A DNA stretch of 64,000 nucleotides from Nymphaea colorata. Lineage: Eukaryota; Streptophyta; Magnoliopsida; Nymphaeales; Nymphaeaceae. A program made the translations under genes and the position numbers. Location of the stretch: NCBI RefSeq assembly GCF_008831285.2, contig NC_045138.2, positions 35,641,115-35,705,114 on the forward strand, read 5' to 3'. Under the pieces are notes generated by a model. It did no database searches. It saw only the letters and a list, made by a program, of their open reading frames with translations, and was not told where the DNA came from. Positions 11,138-24,300 of the stretch are shown in pieces. Each line of letters starts with the position of its first letter. Positions within the stretch are counted from its first letter, which is position 1.

Positions 11138-13152
11138 TTCTCTGTCTATTGAACTCCATTTTGGTTCTGTGCCTATAACATTTGCAGATTCAGATAGCTT
11201 CAGTTGTTCAGAACATGAGAGACTCCAGGAGTTCTGTCCCACGGTCCGTAGTGTGGTAAGCAGGGGCATCTTTCTAGTGTGGCTTTTCTGCTTCGTCCTA
11301 TGTAAATCTATTTACGGCATGCTGTGAAATGAATATCAATCTGTCAAGAGAAGTTTGGGTTAAAGTTAACACTTGCATCCTTTTTCTGACACTATTTTCT
11401 TGTAAGTGCCCATGCTTCATCTAGCATCGCCATTAATGTTTTGCTTGAGAGAGATACAGGTGAACAACTATTCCAGTCTTCCTCCTGTACTAAAACCTTC
11501 AGTATAGAATATTGAGCGATCTCTTATCCCCAGTTCACAACTACATCCTCTGCTCTCCTCCAATTCTTGCAGCTAATCAAGAGTTACTTGCAAAGGAACA
11601 AAAGCAAAGATTTTTCATTGCCCCTTCTTGAAGAACTTCCGGTTGCATCTAGCTGTACCAGCCAACAGAATCTTGGGAATGAGGCATCAGGAACAAAAGA
11701 GGGGAAAAAAAAGAAAAAAAGAACATCCCTTTTCTTTTATTTCTGTTGAAGAAACTGATAACTTTTTATTTGTTGGTAAGCTCGCCTGCAAGGCCTGGCA
11801 TGTGGGAGGCATTAGCTGAGAGCATTCTTGCCTGGACCTAGTGAATCCTTCTGCATTAAGCTTAGACTCGGTTTAATGTGCCAAAACATATAATGTTTAC
11901 AAGCACACCAGATGCATACTGAACATCATAATTGTTATATCACAAAATCTGTGCCGACCTCTAGCCGTTCATGGAAAAATTTGTCTACATGTTTGCACCA
12001 CGAGAGAACATTCCAAAACAAGTTGGAAAGGAAAAAGTTAGAATTTGAAGGGATCATGCAATTGCGTGTAATGTTGCCTAATCATAAGTCATTCATTTGG
12101 TTTTCCATGTTACCAAACTTAGAATTTTGAGAAAACCAAATATGTGATCCTTGTTACTGAGGGAGTCGTCCAATTTCAGTATTCTTTAATGGTAACAAGA
12201 CGTGGTGCTTAGACAAGTGGTTGACAAAGCATCATCAACTGGAAGAAAACAGGAAAATAGGCCATTGAAGGGAATCAAACCACCTGACGTTTACTCTTGA
12301 AATCTGATGATGGTTCGGTTTTCTCTCATTCCAACTTACAGATACGTCGTTTAGAGTCTTCATGGAGAATAAGCAAGGCCTAAGATTGATCAATCCCAGT
12401 AAAAGGGGGCACCTGGTTTTCAAGCTCCTTGTCTAATGCATAACAGTTGGCATCAGCATGAGATCTCGAGGACGAAATCAGAATTCCGGTTCCACCTTCG
12501 AATCCTTTCGCCTTCATCATTAAGAAGGAAAACTATTGAACTTGCAAAGCCCTAATCCCTTCTCCCGCAGCGCTAAGGGCCTGGGTTGGTTCAGTCTTCA
12601 GTTTGCACTGGCTTTTCGTTAAGTGTGGGCAGGAACTCATTTCGGGTGAGCAGAAGTTATAGAAGTTCCTTGAGGCTCGAACGCCTCTCATTCTTTCTGT
12701 TTCCGGGATTCTGGATTGCGTCTGGACTCAGTCGGATCACGTTTCCAGGATTCTGGACTGCGTCGGGACTTAGTCGGAGCAGAAAAACATTCAAAATGTA
12801 TTTGCACTTCAAAAGTATGAAAAATTGAAATCAATCCAGATGATTAAATATTTAAATTCATCATTAGAAACACCGTAAACTGTTGCAAAAAATATTGTAA
12901 ATACTGACAATAGACGGCCAACTGATTTTAATTCTTCAAAAAGGTAGGAACTTGAACTTGTTTTTTAAGAATTGCTTCCATGACTGAACCTAACGAGCCA
13001 TGACACGGAAGACTGGAGAGAGATGTCGGGGAGGAGCCAGCGCCTCGTCTGAGATCAAAGAATCAGTTGACTTGACCATCTTGAACCCTCCCGACCCTTT
13101 CCCTTCTTTTTTTCTAGCCGGGCAGAAGCTTGCCGCCAGTCTGCTTTTGTGG
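11138..13152 (+). other. 3' region of bZIP and spacer to the SSN2-like gene, copy 1
   Basis: No further gene is confidently supported. 11138-11830 is probably 3' UTR, possibly with a spliced 3' exon: an acceptor TTCTTGCAG precedes an open stretch starting at 11573 that could be an alternative last exon. A 42-bp imperfect tandem pair lies at 12699-12782. The last ~150 bases before 13153 are GC-richer and probably the next promoter/leader. Confidence 0.4.
12699..12782. repeat. 42-bp imperfect tandem duplication, copy 1
   Basis: Two adjacent 42-bp units, each beginning GTTTCC and containing GGATTCTGGA and AGTCGGA, differ at about six positions. The same pair is present in the second block. Confidence 0.85.
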
Positions 13153-14055
13153 ATGGCGGTGTGCAACGCCGTCGCGGATTCAGTCTTCCATTCCATCGGT
13201 CACGCTGGTTCAGGTTCCCTCTCTGTCTCCATCTCTCTCCGTGACTGCTTATGCCTTCTTCTTCCACTTCGTGTGGCATCTGTTTAATCGCCGGAAGAAG
13301 TGTCCGACGATCAACTGTCCATGTGAGTATGGACTTCTTTCTATCTCTTTCTCATTACAGCGACGAAAATGTTCGGGCTCTGAGGTCCTCTCTTTCTCTC
13401 TCTCTCTCTTCCCCGCTCCCCCACCGGGCCACCCCTTCTCTCTCAAGAATTCCAGATTGCATTTTTTATACGGCAAAAATTTGGAGCGGGCGCTCAGAAT
13501 CGTGGACCTAGGCGGCGTCAAGCGCATTGCCGGCGAACCCAGCGGCCGAGCGCTCTTTCTGGTCACTCTCCTCCCTCGTGCTTCGTGGGCTTCCCTTTTC
13601 GCTTCTTATTCTTCGTGGGTTTTATTTTCTTCTTGTTTTCTGTTTATTTGCGTAATGGGTTGGGGTTGACCGGATTACATTGGGTTTAGGTGGTGGTGGA
13701 ATCAAGAAGGAAAGAGGAGTACATCTGCTTCCCTACCCACCATTGCACCTGCTACTCCTCCTTCTACGACGTCGTCAACAAGGCGGAGCAACTCTGTGTA
13801 CGGCTGTTAGTCCCTGTCCAGTTTCCCTTGTACCTTCACTTTCATCATCCTTCTTTTCTTGTGGTTGTATTATCATCTGTCAAATTTGTTTTCTTCGTCT
13901 GTTAAATTTGTTTTCTTCGTCCTCATCGTCATATTTTTTGTTTCTTGGTCCAGTGTAAGCATCAGTTGGCTGCACGGTTCGCGGAGGGGGTGCAGGCTTA
14001 CACGGAAGTGAGAGTGCCTGACGAGGAGTTGGCTGTCATGCTGTCCAGGCTCTGA
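13153..14055 (+). CDS. SSN2: SWIM zinc-finger protein, SSN2/SWS1 (ZSWIM7)-like, copy 1
   Basis: Predicted plant homologue of SWS1/ZSWIM7 (Arabidopsis SSN2), a homologous-recombination regulator acting with RAD51-type proteins. I model five exons: 13153-13213, 13298-13322 (25-nt microexon), 13456-13561, 13690-13797 and 13954-14055, with consistent phases, giving 133 aa. Exons 3-5 are strong: LHFLYGKNLERALRIVD, then SGRALFL, VVVESRRKEEYICFP and the SWIM ligands C83-x-C85 and C101-x-H103 (EQLCCKHQLAARF). The microexon supplies VSDDQLS, which fits the family just before LHFLYGKN. Exon 1 (MAVCNAVADSVFHSI) is the least certain. The final exon is partly duplicated just downstream. YqgF-like follows on the same strand after ~0.8 kb. 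Confidence 0.85.
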
Positions 14056-14227
14056 CGCTTGCCTGTGGTGTAATTGTTGTTCAACACCAAGAGGTGATTC
14101 TTATCTTTGACGTAAATTTCTTTCAGGAGTTGGCTGTCATGCTGTCCAGGCTCTGACGCTTGCCTGTGGTGTAATTGTTGTTCAATACCAAGAGGTGATT
14201 CTTATCTTTGACGTAAATTTCTTTCAA
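14026..14227. repeat. 101-bp tandem duplication over the SSN2-like stop codon, copy 1
   Basis: Two adjacent 101-bp units, 14026-14126 and 14127-14227, differ at only about two positions. The first unit carries the last nine codons and stop of the SSN2-like gene (ELAVMLSRL), and the second repeats them downstream as untranslated sequence. The unit ends in CTTTCAG, which resembles a splice acceptor placed just before the duplicated codons. Confidence 0.93.
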
Positions 14228-14849
14228 TCCCTATAGGCAATTGATTGTTCTTTCCGTATTACTTAACTTGTGTTCCTATTGGTGATTGACCTCTCTGTGT
14301 TGGTTCATTTGTCATTTTGGTTTATATTTTTGGCCTTTTAGTCATTCTTGTGAATTTTGTATAGTGTCTAAAAACTATCTCAACTCCGGAAGATATATAT
14401 CGTATCCTTTTTCCTTGTTCTGCTTCTCTGTACTGATTAAAAGCAGTTGCATCGGTACAAGCTGTTACAAGAAATGGTTGCTGATATTCACTTTGTTTGT
14501 TTACGCCTTAATCATTTGAGGCATTCATGTTACGAAGCTGGCGGAAAATTATATTTTCTCTTGTTTGTTGTTGCTTAGATGGACGAAGCTGGTTATGGCG
14601 AAGCGTAAATAAATACGTTTTCTCTCTTTACTTTTTCAAAATTGGTGTCTCATTTTCTAGTAATCTTAAAGGATTTAATGAATGGTAATGACAAATCTCA
14701 ACCACTTCAAAACCTTGAATGTTTCACTTACTTGAGTTCCTCACAATGTCGGACTCATGGCAATTCTTTTAATTTTAGAAAATAATGCTGACTTATTGAA
14801 TTCACTATTTCCATTGTTCAATTGTTATCACTTATTGATGTTTTTACAG
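14228..14849 (+). other. Spacer between SSN2-like and YqgF-like genes, copy 1
   Basis: Likely SSN2-like 3' UTR plus YqgF-like leader. The acceptor TTTTTACAG directly precedes the YqgF ATG, so a leader intron is likely. An open stretch after an AG at 14447 encodes LHRYKLLQEMVADIHF. This looks coding but is unassigned; it carries one base less than in copy 2. Confidence 0.4.
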
Positions 14850-16371
14850 ATGAAGCTTGTGAACCCAAATGACTTATTCCATTATCTCTTGAAGAATAAC
14901 AAGCTGAACAGAGGGCGGTTGCTTGGGTTAGATGTTGGTAGTCGGTATGTTGGTTTGGCTATTTCTGACCGCAACAATGCGCTTGCATCACCTCTGAGGT
15001 ATGAAATATCTAAGTCAACTAGTTTACCATGCTCTTACAGAGAATTTGTATTAGTAATTTAGTATATTATAATTCATATCTGAGGCAGAACTAGGACTGG
15101 TAGATCCTGTTAATACAATTTTTTTCCTGATGTTGGTTAGGTTAACTTCATTCACATGAGTCTCATATGTGGCCTACAGATTATTTTTTGTGACTATCTA
15201 TCCAGATTTTAATGTTAGAACTTAGAAGCGCTAATGCTAGATTCATTTTTCACACCAACTGTTGGATGTGTTGTTAATCATGACTAAATCCTGGTGTTCA
15301 TTTTGTTCTTTCAAATTTGGAGTTTGAATTAGTCTCGGAAGACTGAAAAACCGGTATGTTTTCTGTATGGTGTGTTTATTTTCCCAATCAGACACACTAA
15401 AAGGTCATCTTTGGTTTGAATCCTGATAATCTGGACTTTGTAATGTGAGTGTGGAAGCTGGCAACTGATGATATCCAACAATGCAACAATAGAAAAGAAT
15501 TTTCTCCCTTGTCCTCCCAATTGAAATAGTTGATTTTATTAAGTAGCATAAATCACCAAATGCTCTTTATATATGCAAATATAAAGAGTAGATATACTGC
15601 TAAACTTAAAAGTTTGCTTCTATTACTTGACATGAAAAATGAAATCAGAAAGCCAGTTAAAGAAAAACATGGAAAAGCACCAACTTTATCCAGTTATTCT
15701 TTATTTCTTCGTTTTCTTGCTTATACTCATTATGAAGGCTAGATTAGTTGGGATCCAGCTTCCTTTTTTGCATGTTTCAGGCACATTCCTTTGATTGAAG
15801 TCCACATGCTTTAAAGTTTAAACAGCCTGTTCGCTAGTAGTTTTGTGGGGAAGCTTCAAGTCTTCTTCTTCTTCCTTTTTTTTTTCCCTTTTCTGTTCTA
15901 TAATTTTCCTTTCTGTTAGAGTAACTATGGGTACCAGAATCTTATAACCGCGGTGACATGAATGTTGGAAATACAAATTTTGATCATTACATTGTGTCTT
16001 GATTATTTTGGTGTACATATTTCCTGATCTAATAACTTTTTTCAAAATTTAATCCTATCAACCTGGTTACATGGTTTCCTATCAATTTGACAGTGTATTA
16101 GTAAGAAAGAAGTCAAACATACAGTTGATGGCCAGTGACTTTGAGACTTTGGTAAGATTGTTTCCTGCTCTCTCTCACTCTCTCTCTCTCTATATGTGTG
16201 TGTGTGTAGTATATACAGGCACACACACACACACACGTGCGCACCATGCATGACAAGTCAGGGTTTGTTCTAGACAGATATTGGAGTTCAATGTCTGGAA
16301 GGAGCAGTATTAGATGTGCGTGACAAAAGAACCTTTGCTTAGTTTTGATTTATTGACATCCGCATGAACCT
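14850..16371 (+). CDS. YqgF/RuvX-like nuclease, copy 1 (incomplete: 3' exons in gap)
   Basis: Plant member of the YqgF (RuvX) RNase H-fold family, known in bacteria as a pre-16S rRNA nuclease and proposed Holliday-junction resolvase. Only exon 1 (14850-14998) and exon 2 (16094-16151) are present, encoding residues 1-69. The N-terminal strand LLGLDVGSRYVGLAISD holds catalytic D28, and exon 2 gives VLVRKKSNIQLMASDF. Exons 3-6, present in copy 2 at 49554-50098, fall in the 100-N gap. The truncation is therefore an assembly gap rather than demonstrated gene loss. One-base differences from copy 2 cluster close to the gap. Confidence 0.85.
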
Positions 16372-16471
16372 NNNNNNNNNNNNNNNNNNNNNNNNNNNNN
16401 NNNNNNNNNNNNNNNNNNNNNNNNNNNNNNNNNNNNNNNNNNNNNNNNNNNNNNNNNNNNNNNNNNNNNNN
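16372..16471. other. Assembly gap of exactly 100 N
   Basis: A run of 100 N, the conventional symbol for a gap of unknown size. In the second block the matching position contains about 1.82 kb (roughly 48552-50367), which includes YqgF-like exons 3-6 and a long CT microsatellite. The real missing length is therefore probably ~1.8 kb. Confidence 0.99.
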
Positions 16472-17419
16472 TTTCTCCCGGACATTGCCAATGCATTGTG
16501 GTCGCCGTTTAGAGTTGGAACCATGCAGCATTAAGAATGGTAGCTTGCTGAGAAAGTAGAAACAGAAAAAAGTTCGTGTAAAACATCGATAACTAGGCCT
16601 GCAAAGTAAAAGGCATATAACTGAGCAATTTGCCATCTCTTGGCCTCTCCATACGTGAACACGCAAGTGAGCTAAAGACCCATCTAGTAACCATGTCAGA
16701 CTCGAGGATCATGGTAAGGACAAACCAGCAAGTGTTTACAGAGGCAGAAATGAGCACCATTTCGCAAGCCCATCAATCTCACTTAGGCCAAGTATCGATT
16801 AGTTAATTCTCCATGGTATACGCCCACTGGGGTACTCTTACTGTCTTACACCTCAAAATCGAGTGAAGAGACTGGGAGCTATTCTCGACTCTTCATCACT
16901 CGTTTTGAGAAAAAAAATCGTAAAGCAGTGATGTCTTAAGACTTTCTGTGCCATGTGTTTGATTGCCTTTATAGAGAAGGGTTTCTAGTTCCTAATTTAT
17001 ATTAACCATCTTTCGGCAACGGCCAAAGAAAGTAAAATTCAAAGCACATTCCACAAGTTCAGATAAAGAAACCATCGAAACGATTTACTCTCTTTTTCCC
17101 ATCTTCTTGTCTGGCTAGACTGACAATCCTACAAAGTCAACTAAAATCTCATTGAACTTGCTTTTTTTTTCTTCCGTATGTAAGAAGGTTTCTCAATGTT
17201 ACAGGCACAAAAGCATAAGCACGGAAGCAAAAGACTACAATATGGGAGAGAAGAAAAACAGCATTTTCATTATCCAAGCGGAAGTTGCGAAACAGTTTTT
17301 TTGGACTCTCTTACGATAGAAAGCATGGCAGGATATCATACACACACAAACTATGCATGTCAACTTCTCACTGTTGACAAATTATTTTTCCCCGTCAGTG
17401 AAGCATGAGTTTACTGGCT
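16472..17419. other. Convergent spacer between YqgF-like and SQD1, copy 1
   Basis: Probable 3' UTRs of the two convergent genes. The reading frames here are short and unsupported. No gene is seen. Confidence 0.5.
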
Positions 17420-19217
<1,798 letters not shown>

Positions 19218-20620
19218 TCTTCAAAATGTAGAGAGTACCTGAGAAAGAAAACAGATTTTTCCTACTTGAGTCAGAAGCTTAACGAAATGATCAATCAAGA
19301 AACAACAGCAAAAAATGGGACAAAAGACGGGGAAAAAAAGGAAAAAATAAACCACAAAAAGAAAAAGGGGGAAAAAAGAGAGAGAAATGTATCATCATAA
19401 TTTTCCAAATCTGTCCATGAAAGCAGTAGGCTTAGACTTTGAAAGCAGCAACCAGACTCACCAACTCTAACTACAGATATTTAATTATAAGGACGTATTA
19501 TAACCTTAATTTTAAATCATGCATAAATCAGAGACCAAGTTTGTGCTTGTGTTCAAAAAACACCAATGACCAAACCAGTTCTATAAAGCATGAGTCTGAA
19601 TATTTACCCAGAACCCTTCAAATCAAGCATCAACCTGGTGCGCAAACCAGAAATATTTAACCTGATTGGATGGGTAACCCAGATGAGGATCAACAATGAG
19701 GACTAAACGAATTAGACTCAATAACTTCTCCAAGCTGGACAAATTCTTTGAATTGTTAGAACAAATCTTTTATGCATCTAATGGTCTCAACCAAGATCAA
19801 TCTAGTGTTCTAGGATCTCAAAGAATTTATGAACGGACATGACATATTCACCCCTATCCACCAATGCACATGGTTAAAAGATCTATCTGAACCATGGTAT
19901 GACAGAGATACCCAGTGATCATTTGCCACCAAAAATAAGCCAACCATTGCGTTCTTAGAGGGTTCCATTACCAGAGAAGTGAAAATCATACTACTTTTGG
20001 GGAATAGAAAGAAAAATACACGGAAAAAATAACATCTCGGATGAATGATAAATGAATCTTTACGAAACTGAGAACGGCAGCACGTTGATGCATTGTTCAC
20101 TAAACTCCACGAAAGCCAATTTGGGGACAGAGGCAAGTATAGAGACTAAAAATACGTACAAGCTACACAAAATCTAGGGCAAATAAACCGAAAGAAGCAT
20201 AGGGGAGCAGTGAATTTCAAAAAAAAAATCAACAGCAACGGCACAAACAAATGGTACCCAAAAAACAACGAAAGCCCATTGTCAAGAAGGAAGAAACAGA
20301 GAAGGAAGAACCTGAAGCAACTGACTCAACAAGAGAGAAGCTATTAAATTCGTCACAATAGGACTGGAGGAGATGCAGGAAGGCCGGAGAAGGGAGCATC
20401 AGACGTACTTACTCTTCGTTACGCCGTTGGGATAAGATGGGGAAAAAGTCTCAGCTCCGGCGAGGTGGGAAAAGGAAGGAACCACTCTCTCTCGGAAGCG
20501 CTCTCTCTAGAGACAGTGACGGAAGTCCGGGAAGGTCCGCGAGGGCGTCAAAATGAAGCGCCTCTCTCCTTAGCTGTCCACTCCCTTTATCTCTTGCCTC
20601 CAAAACCTTTTCTTTTTGGC
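19218..20620 (-). promoter_or_regulatory. SQD1 5' leader with intron and promoter, copy 1
   Basis: Reading the minus strand, a strong donor AAGA|GTAAGT ends a leader exon at 20413 and an acceptor TTTCTCAG ends the intron at 19239, 21 bases before the ATG. This leaves a ~1.2 kb leader intron. The leader exon upstream (to about 20560) is rich in GA/CT tracts. No TATA box was assigned. Confidence 0.55.
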
Positions 20621-20789
20621 TTTTTTGGATGGTTTGAAAAATTGGTTAACACACCGGGAGCGAAAAAATTATCCCCTCAAACTATTTAATATAAAAACAG
20701 TTTTTATCTGTCCACCCAAATACGAAAATTAAAAAAATTAATTCTACAGAACCAAGTTTTTCGAAAAATCGTGTTATCCAAACGCTACC
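20621..20789. mobile_element. Small MITE-like element, ~170 bp, copy 1
   Basis: Imperfect terminal inverted repeats flank an AT-rich interior: left end TTTTTTGGATGGTTTG and right end TTATCCAAACGCTACC (right end in reverse GGTAGCGTTTGGATAA). It is non-coding. The GCGTTTGGAT terminus is a common plant MITE-type end and is shared with the larger element at 21312. No target-site duplication was established. It sits in the SQD1 promoter region. Confidence 0.45.
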
Positions 20790-21311
20790 TTCTAAATATC
20801 ACAAAAGCTCAGCCTCCCGCCCATTTTTAACTAGATATTGTATTTTGAGCAAGGAGATTGATTCACTTGCTAAGAGTGTAAAAAAAATAATTTGGATTTG
20901 AATCAGCGGAGCGCGTCAGATATTAAAATCGAGCTTCGAAGACATGCAAAACTTGGAAACTTTACCAAAGGATCTACACCTTTTTACCTATTGATTGAGG
21001 GTTTATGATTCCAACTCCAAACTTACTTTTTCCCGAGGCTGAAGTTGGTTATTTCTCCAATTTTTTACTCTTCTTTGGTTGGTAAGATTTAGTTTATAGA
21101 GTTACAGAAATCACGAAAAAGATAGACCTAGTAAAGAGATATTCGAATATTCCTTTTCACTCGTTGCTTTGACACGGATGATTCGGGAAGATGCCTTTCC
21201 TTCTTCAGATGCTAAAACCTCCATCTCACATATACTAATATATATGTGTGTGAGTTCAATTCAATCTTGCCGGCTGTCAGAAGTTTATTGGATGTTCTTG
21301 GATGACTAAGG
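20790..21311. other. AT-rich intergenic DNA, copy 1
   Basis: No gene or element is recognised between the two MITE-like elements. Confidence 0.5.
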
Positions 21312-22141
21312 CAGCGTTTGGATGAACTCCTTTAAAAAATGAAGTTTATTAAAATTTGGTTTTGAGAGAAAAAAAAGATATTTTTCTAAAAACTTGGTTT
21401 TAGTATTTGGGCAACCAAGTTTCACCTTTAAAACCAAGTTCTTGTTTGAATGACCAAAAATGGGCTTCGGAAGTTCTCTTAAAAAATGAATTTAAGTTGA
21501 ATGGTAGTTGAGAAACAGTTAGTTAAGTCTACGGTTAATGAAAATTGCATACTTGTTGGAGGTGGAAACTGTACAGAAAGAGAAAGAGCTAGAACTGAAA
21601 CATGTTTATCGATTTTCATCCGAAAGTTGTGGTCTACGAACATGAAAAGACATGGAACACATCCACATGGAACTGAGAAGAAACACACGTTGGATGAAGG
21701 TGGCATGAATTCAATGTTTAAATTTATAATCAAAAGAGAAAAATGCAATCACTGTACACTAGTGCTTTAACGGCCACAACTTTGTTAAATCCAGCTGCCA
21801 CAAACTAACACACAGGGTAATGAGTATGAACACTAATTAGAGTTATGTACAAGGATCGCACCATTTGGTATGCATAAATTTTTTGAAGACCCTTCATGAC
21901 AGAACAGTAACAAATGGTATCCAAATGGTTAAGGTAGCTTTGGGGTATTCATGGACGAATTTTGAGAGAGAGCAGAGAATGGTGGCGTTGGAGAAGACGT
22001 ATTTTATTCTAGTATTCCCATCCACCCAAAAAAAAAAAAACCTGGATGAAATCAGGTTTTCACGAAACTGCACTCCTTGCCAAAACGGTGTTTTAAAGGT
22101 AAAAAGCCGTTTTTCATTTTTGAGCATGCATCCAAACACAG
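21312..22141. mobile_element. Non-autonomous DNA transposon-like element, ~830 bp, copy 1
   Basis: The left end CAGCGTTTGGATG is mirrored by CATCCAAACACAG at the right end (11 of 13 bases complementary). Subterminal AACCAAGTTT/AAAACCAAGTT motifs repeat inside. ORFs of 89-100 aa in the interior overlap on both strands and resemble no transposase. The ends suggest a hAT-like or MITE-type element, but an 8-bp target duplication could not be confirmed. Confidence 0.4.
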
Positions 22142-22152
22142 AGTAAAATTTC

Positions 22153-22600
22153 AGAAAGTGTTTATGAAAAACAGTGAGTAAATTGACATTAACCATAGTT
22201 CATCATGCAACAACAGTTCGTGGTGGTTTAGCTACGATTTATGATCATTTTAGTGACACTTTTTAAAATTTTGGCCATCCCACACATGACTGCTTTGGCT
22301 TTTCCTACGTATAAGACACGCCTTGTAACACTTTGAATTTTGTGCCGTTTAAGAAAGTGTTGGCTAAACTTTAAAAAGTGTTGCTAAAATCAGTGGCTGA
22401 GTTAACATTGACTGTAGTTTATGATACATGGACGGCTTGTGGTGGTTTTAGCTACAATTGATAGTCATTTTAACGATACTTCTACAAATTTTAATCATCA
22501 CACAACTATGTGACGCATGATATCATTTACTTATCCTATACGTATTATATTCTAGCAATATGAATTTTGTGCAATTAAGTAAAAACCGCCACAATAATTA
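22153..22600. repeat. Imperfect ~200-230 bp tandem duplication, copy 1
   Basis: Two adjacent diverged units start at 22153 and 22352. Each begins AGAAAGTGTT and contains TTGACATTAACC/TTAACATTGACT, GTGGTGGTTTTAGCTAC and a TTTTGTGC near the end. Their divergence is much greater than that between the two blocks, so the duplication is older. Confidence 0.7.
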
Positions 22601-24300
22601 ATATAGTTTCAGTTGATGTGGTATACTTCACAACTGAATTTTTCTACCCTTCAGTAAAAAGCACAGTTGTCAACAGCAAAAACAAAAAAACTAACAATTA
22701 CTCTTTTCAACTACTTAAAGAGATTGTTCGGGTTTTTAGACAGCGATATGAAAAGCAAGTAAAATGAATTGACAAAAGTACAAGGTCAGTGCTTTTCAAA
22801 CCAAGTTCATTTTTCATTTATATTCTTCTTCTGTATAAGCAACGCCTTTCCAATATGCATTTAAAAATGCCATACACACCCTTAAGTAGGAAGATGCAAA
22901 ATAAAAATAAAAAAAAAAAAAAAAATCTTCTTGTTTTGTACTTTCCTCTATTACATGGGAGTTTGATCTTGTTTTCTACTGCAAAATCAAGGTTTTGTTA
23001 GAGTTCCCAACAAAGTTGGGCATCCAAATCATTTGTGTGGATTGTAGGTAGAAATAGAACTTAATTATAGCTTAGGATTTCCACACAGAATCTTATTGTT
23101 TCTCATTTCCAACCCACATTTGGAATTTCTTATAGATGTGTAGCTTTATTGCAAACTGCTTTACCAACACTTCCGTTCACTCTGAATTTAATTAAAGGAG
23201 CTCCGTAGTCAAGGGTCTCAAAGACTATAAATGCTGCCATACATGCATGGCTACTAGCAGGTTTTTACCATGCTGATGATGCCTGTTCAAACCGAAGCAA
23301 CAAATATTATTTTTGGGTCTTAAAGCATGCCATGTGTAACTCCTTTGATCTTGCGCTATTGGATCCGGTCTACATGGCGTGGCTTGCTTGGTTTCTCAAA
23401 TCTCATGTCACCCAAATTAGTTTGAAGTGTTGTGGGGTGGACATGAAAATGGTCATCGACCGCTCGGTTTCCTTTTTATGTCTCACTTTTCCTGTCTCTC
23501 TCTTCTCCCCACCGATCGCTTTCTTGGCTCACCTTGAATCTCTAACGGCAAATTCAAGGTGTAGTAAACAATCTTAGCTAATTGGTATGTAGGTTAAAAA
23601 ATGAGCTAGATTGATAAAAGTTACAATCAAATTCAAAATGTGTATTCACATTTTGTTTTATATGTTTGTAAACCTTTGGGTTCCAAGCAATTAGTTTCCA
23701 AGCGCTTGCTATAACATTGCACCTCAAATTTTGATAAACAATATTCTTTCATCAACTCAAACATTTCTCTTTATGTGACGTACGCGTATTAACCCGATGC
23801 GTGTGTGCATCACGGCCCGCACTTTTATTAGAAAAACCGTTTCTTACAATTATAAGTAAAGTTGAACGCGAAAGGAGAAATAAACCTTAGAAAGATATGA
23901 GAAGTATTTATTACTCAAATTTTCATGCCACGCTCGCTCGCTCGCTCGCTTGCTTTTTTTGTGCGCGCTCTCTCTCTTTCTCTATCTTGTAAAGGAAAGA
24001 AAAAATGGAGCAAACCCGAAGGCCGTTACGTCGTGGGTGGTGAAATGACGGCAGGGAAAACAAAATCCCCACCCGTCTCTCTCTCTCTCTCTCTCTCTGC
24101 GCTTCTCAGTTTTCCTCTTTCTAATCTAGGTAAACCCATCTTGTTGATTTCTTTCTGTTCTTTCCAATTCGATTTTCCTCGATTGTTTTTTTTTCTTGGA
24201 AACATTTCACCGAAGATGTGTAACAGCGTTCATTCCTCCCCCTTTCGAACGAGTTTCGTTTTCTTTTTAATTTATTCTCGTTGCTCGTTTTGATTTGTTT
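22601..24300 (+). other. Intergenic DNA and leader of the SEC16-like fragment, copy 1
   Basis: No gene is seen in 22601-23900. At 23933-23951 there is a CGCT tetranucleotide repeat, and at 24075-24098 a CT microsatellite inside what looks like a transcribed leader. The leader ends at the donor CTAG|GTAAAC (24128), followed by an acceptor TTCTGCAG at 24366, a normal plant leader-intron layout. Confidence 0.45.

Noticed and set aside
13371-13394. Alternative SSN2 exon reading DENVRALR after CATTACAG
   Set aside because: The splice phase from exon 1 does not fit, whereas 13298-13322 fits both phases and family sequence.
13130-13669. 179-aa plus-strand ORF and overlapping long frames
   Set aside because: They cross SSN2-like exons and introns out of frame and include CT-repeat translation (LSLSLS); the spliced SWIM-protein model explains the DNA better.
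21501-22196. 89-100 aa ORFs on both strands as transposase
   Set aside because: Short, overlapping in antisense and lacking any transposase motif.
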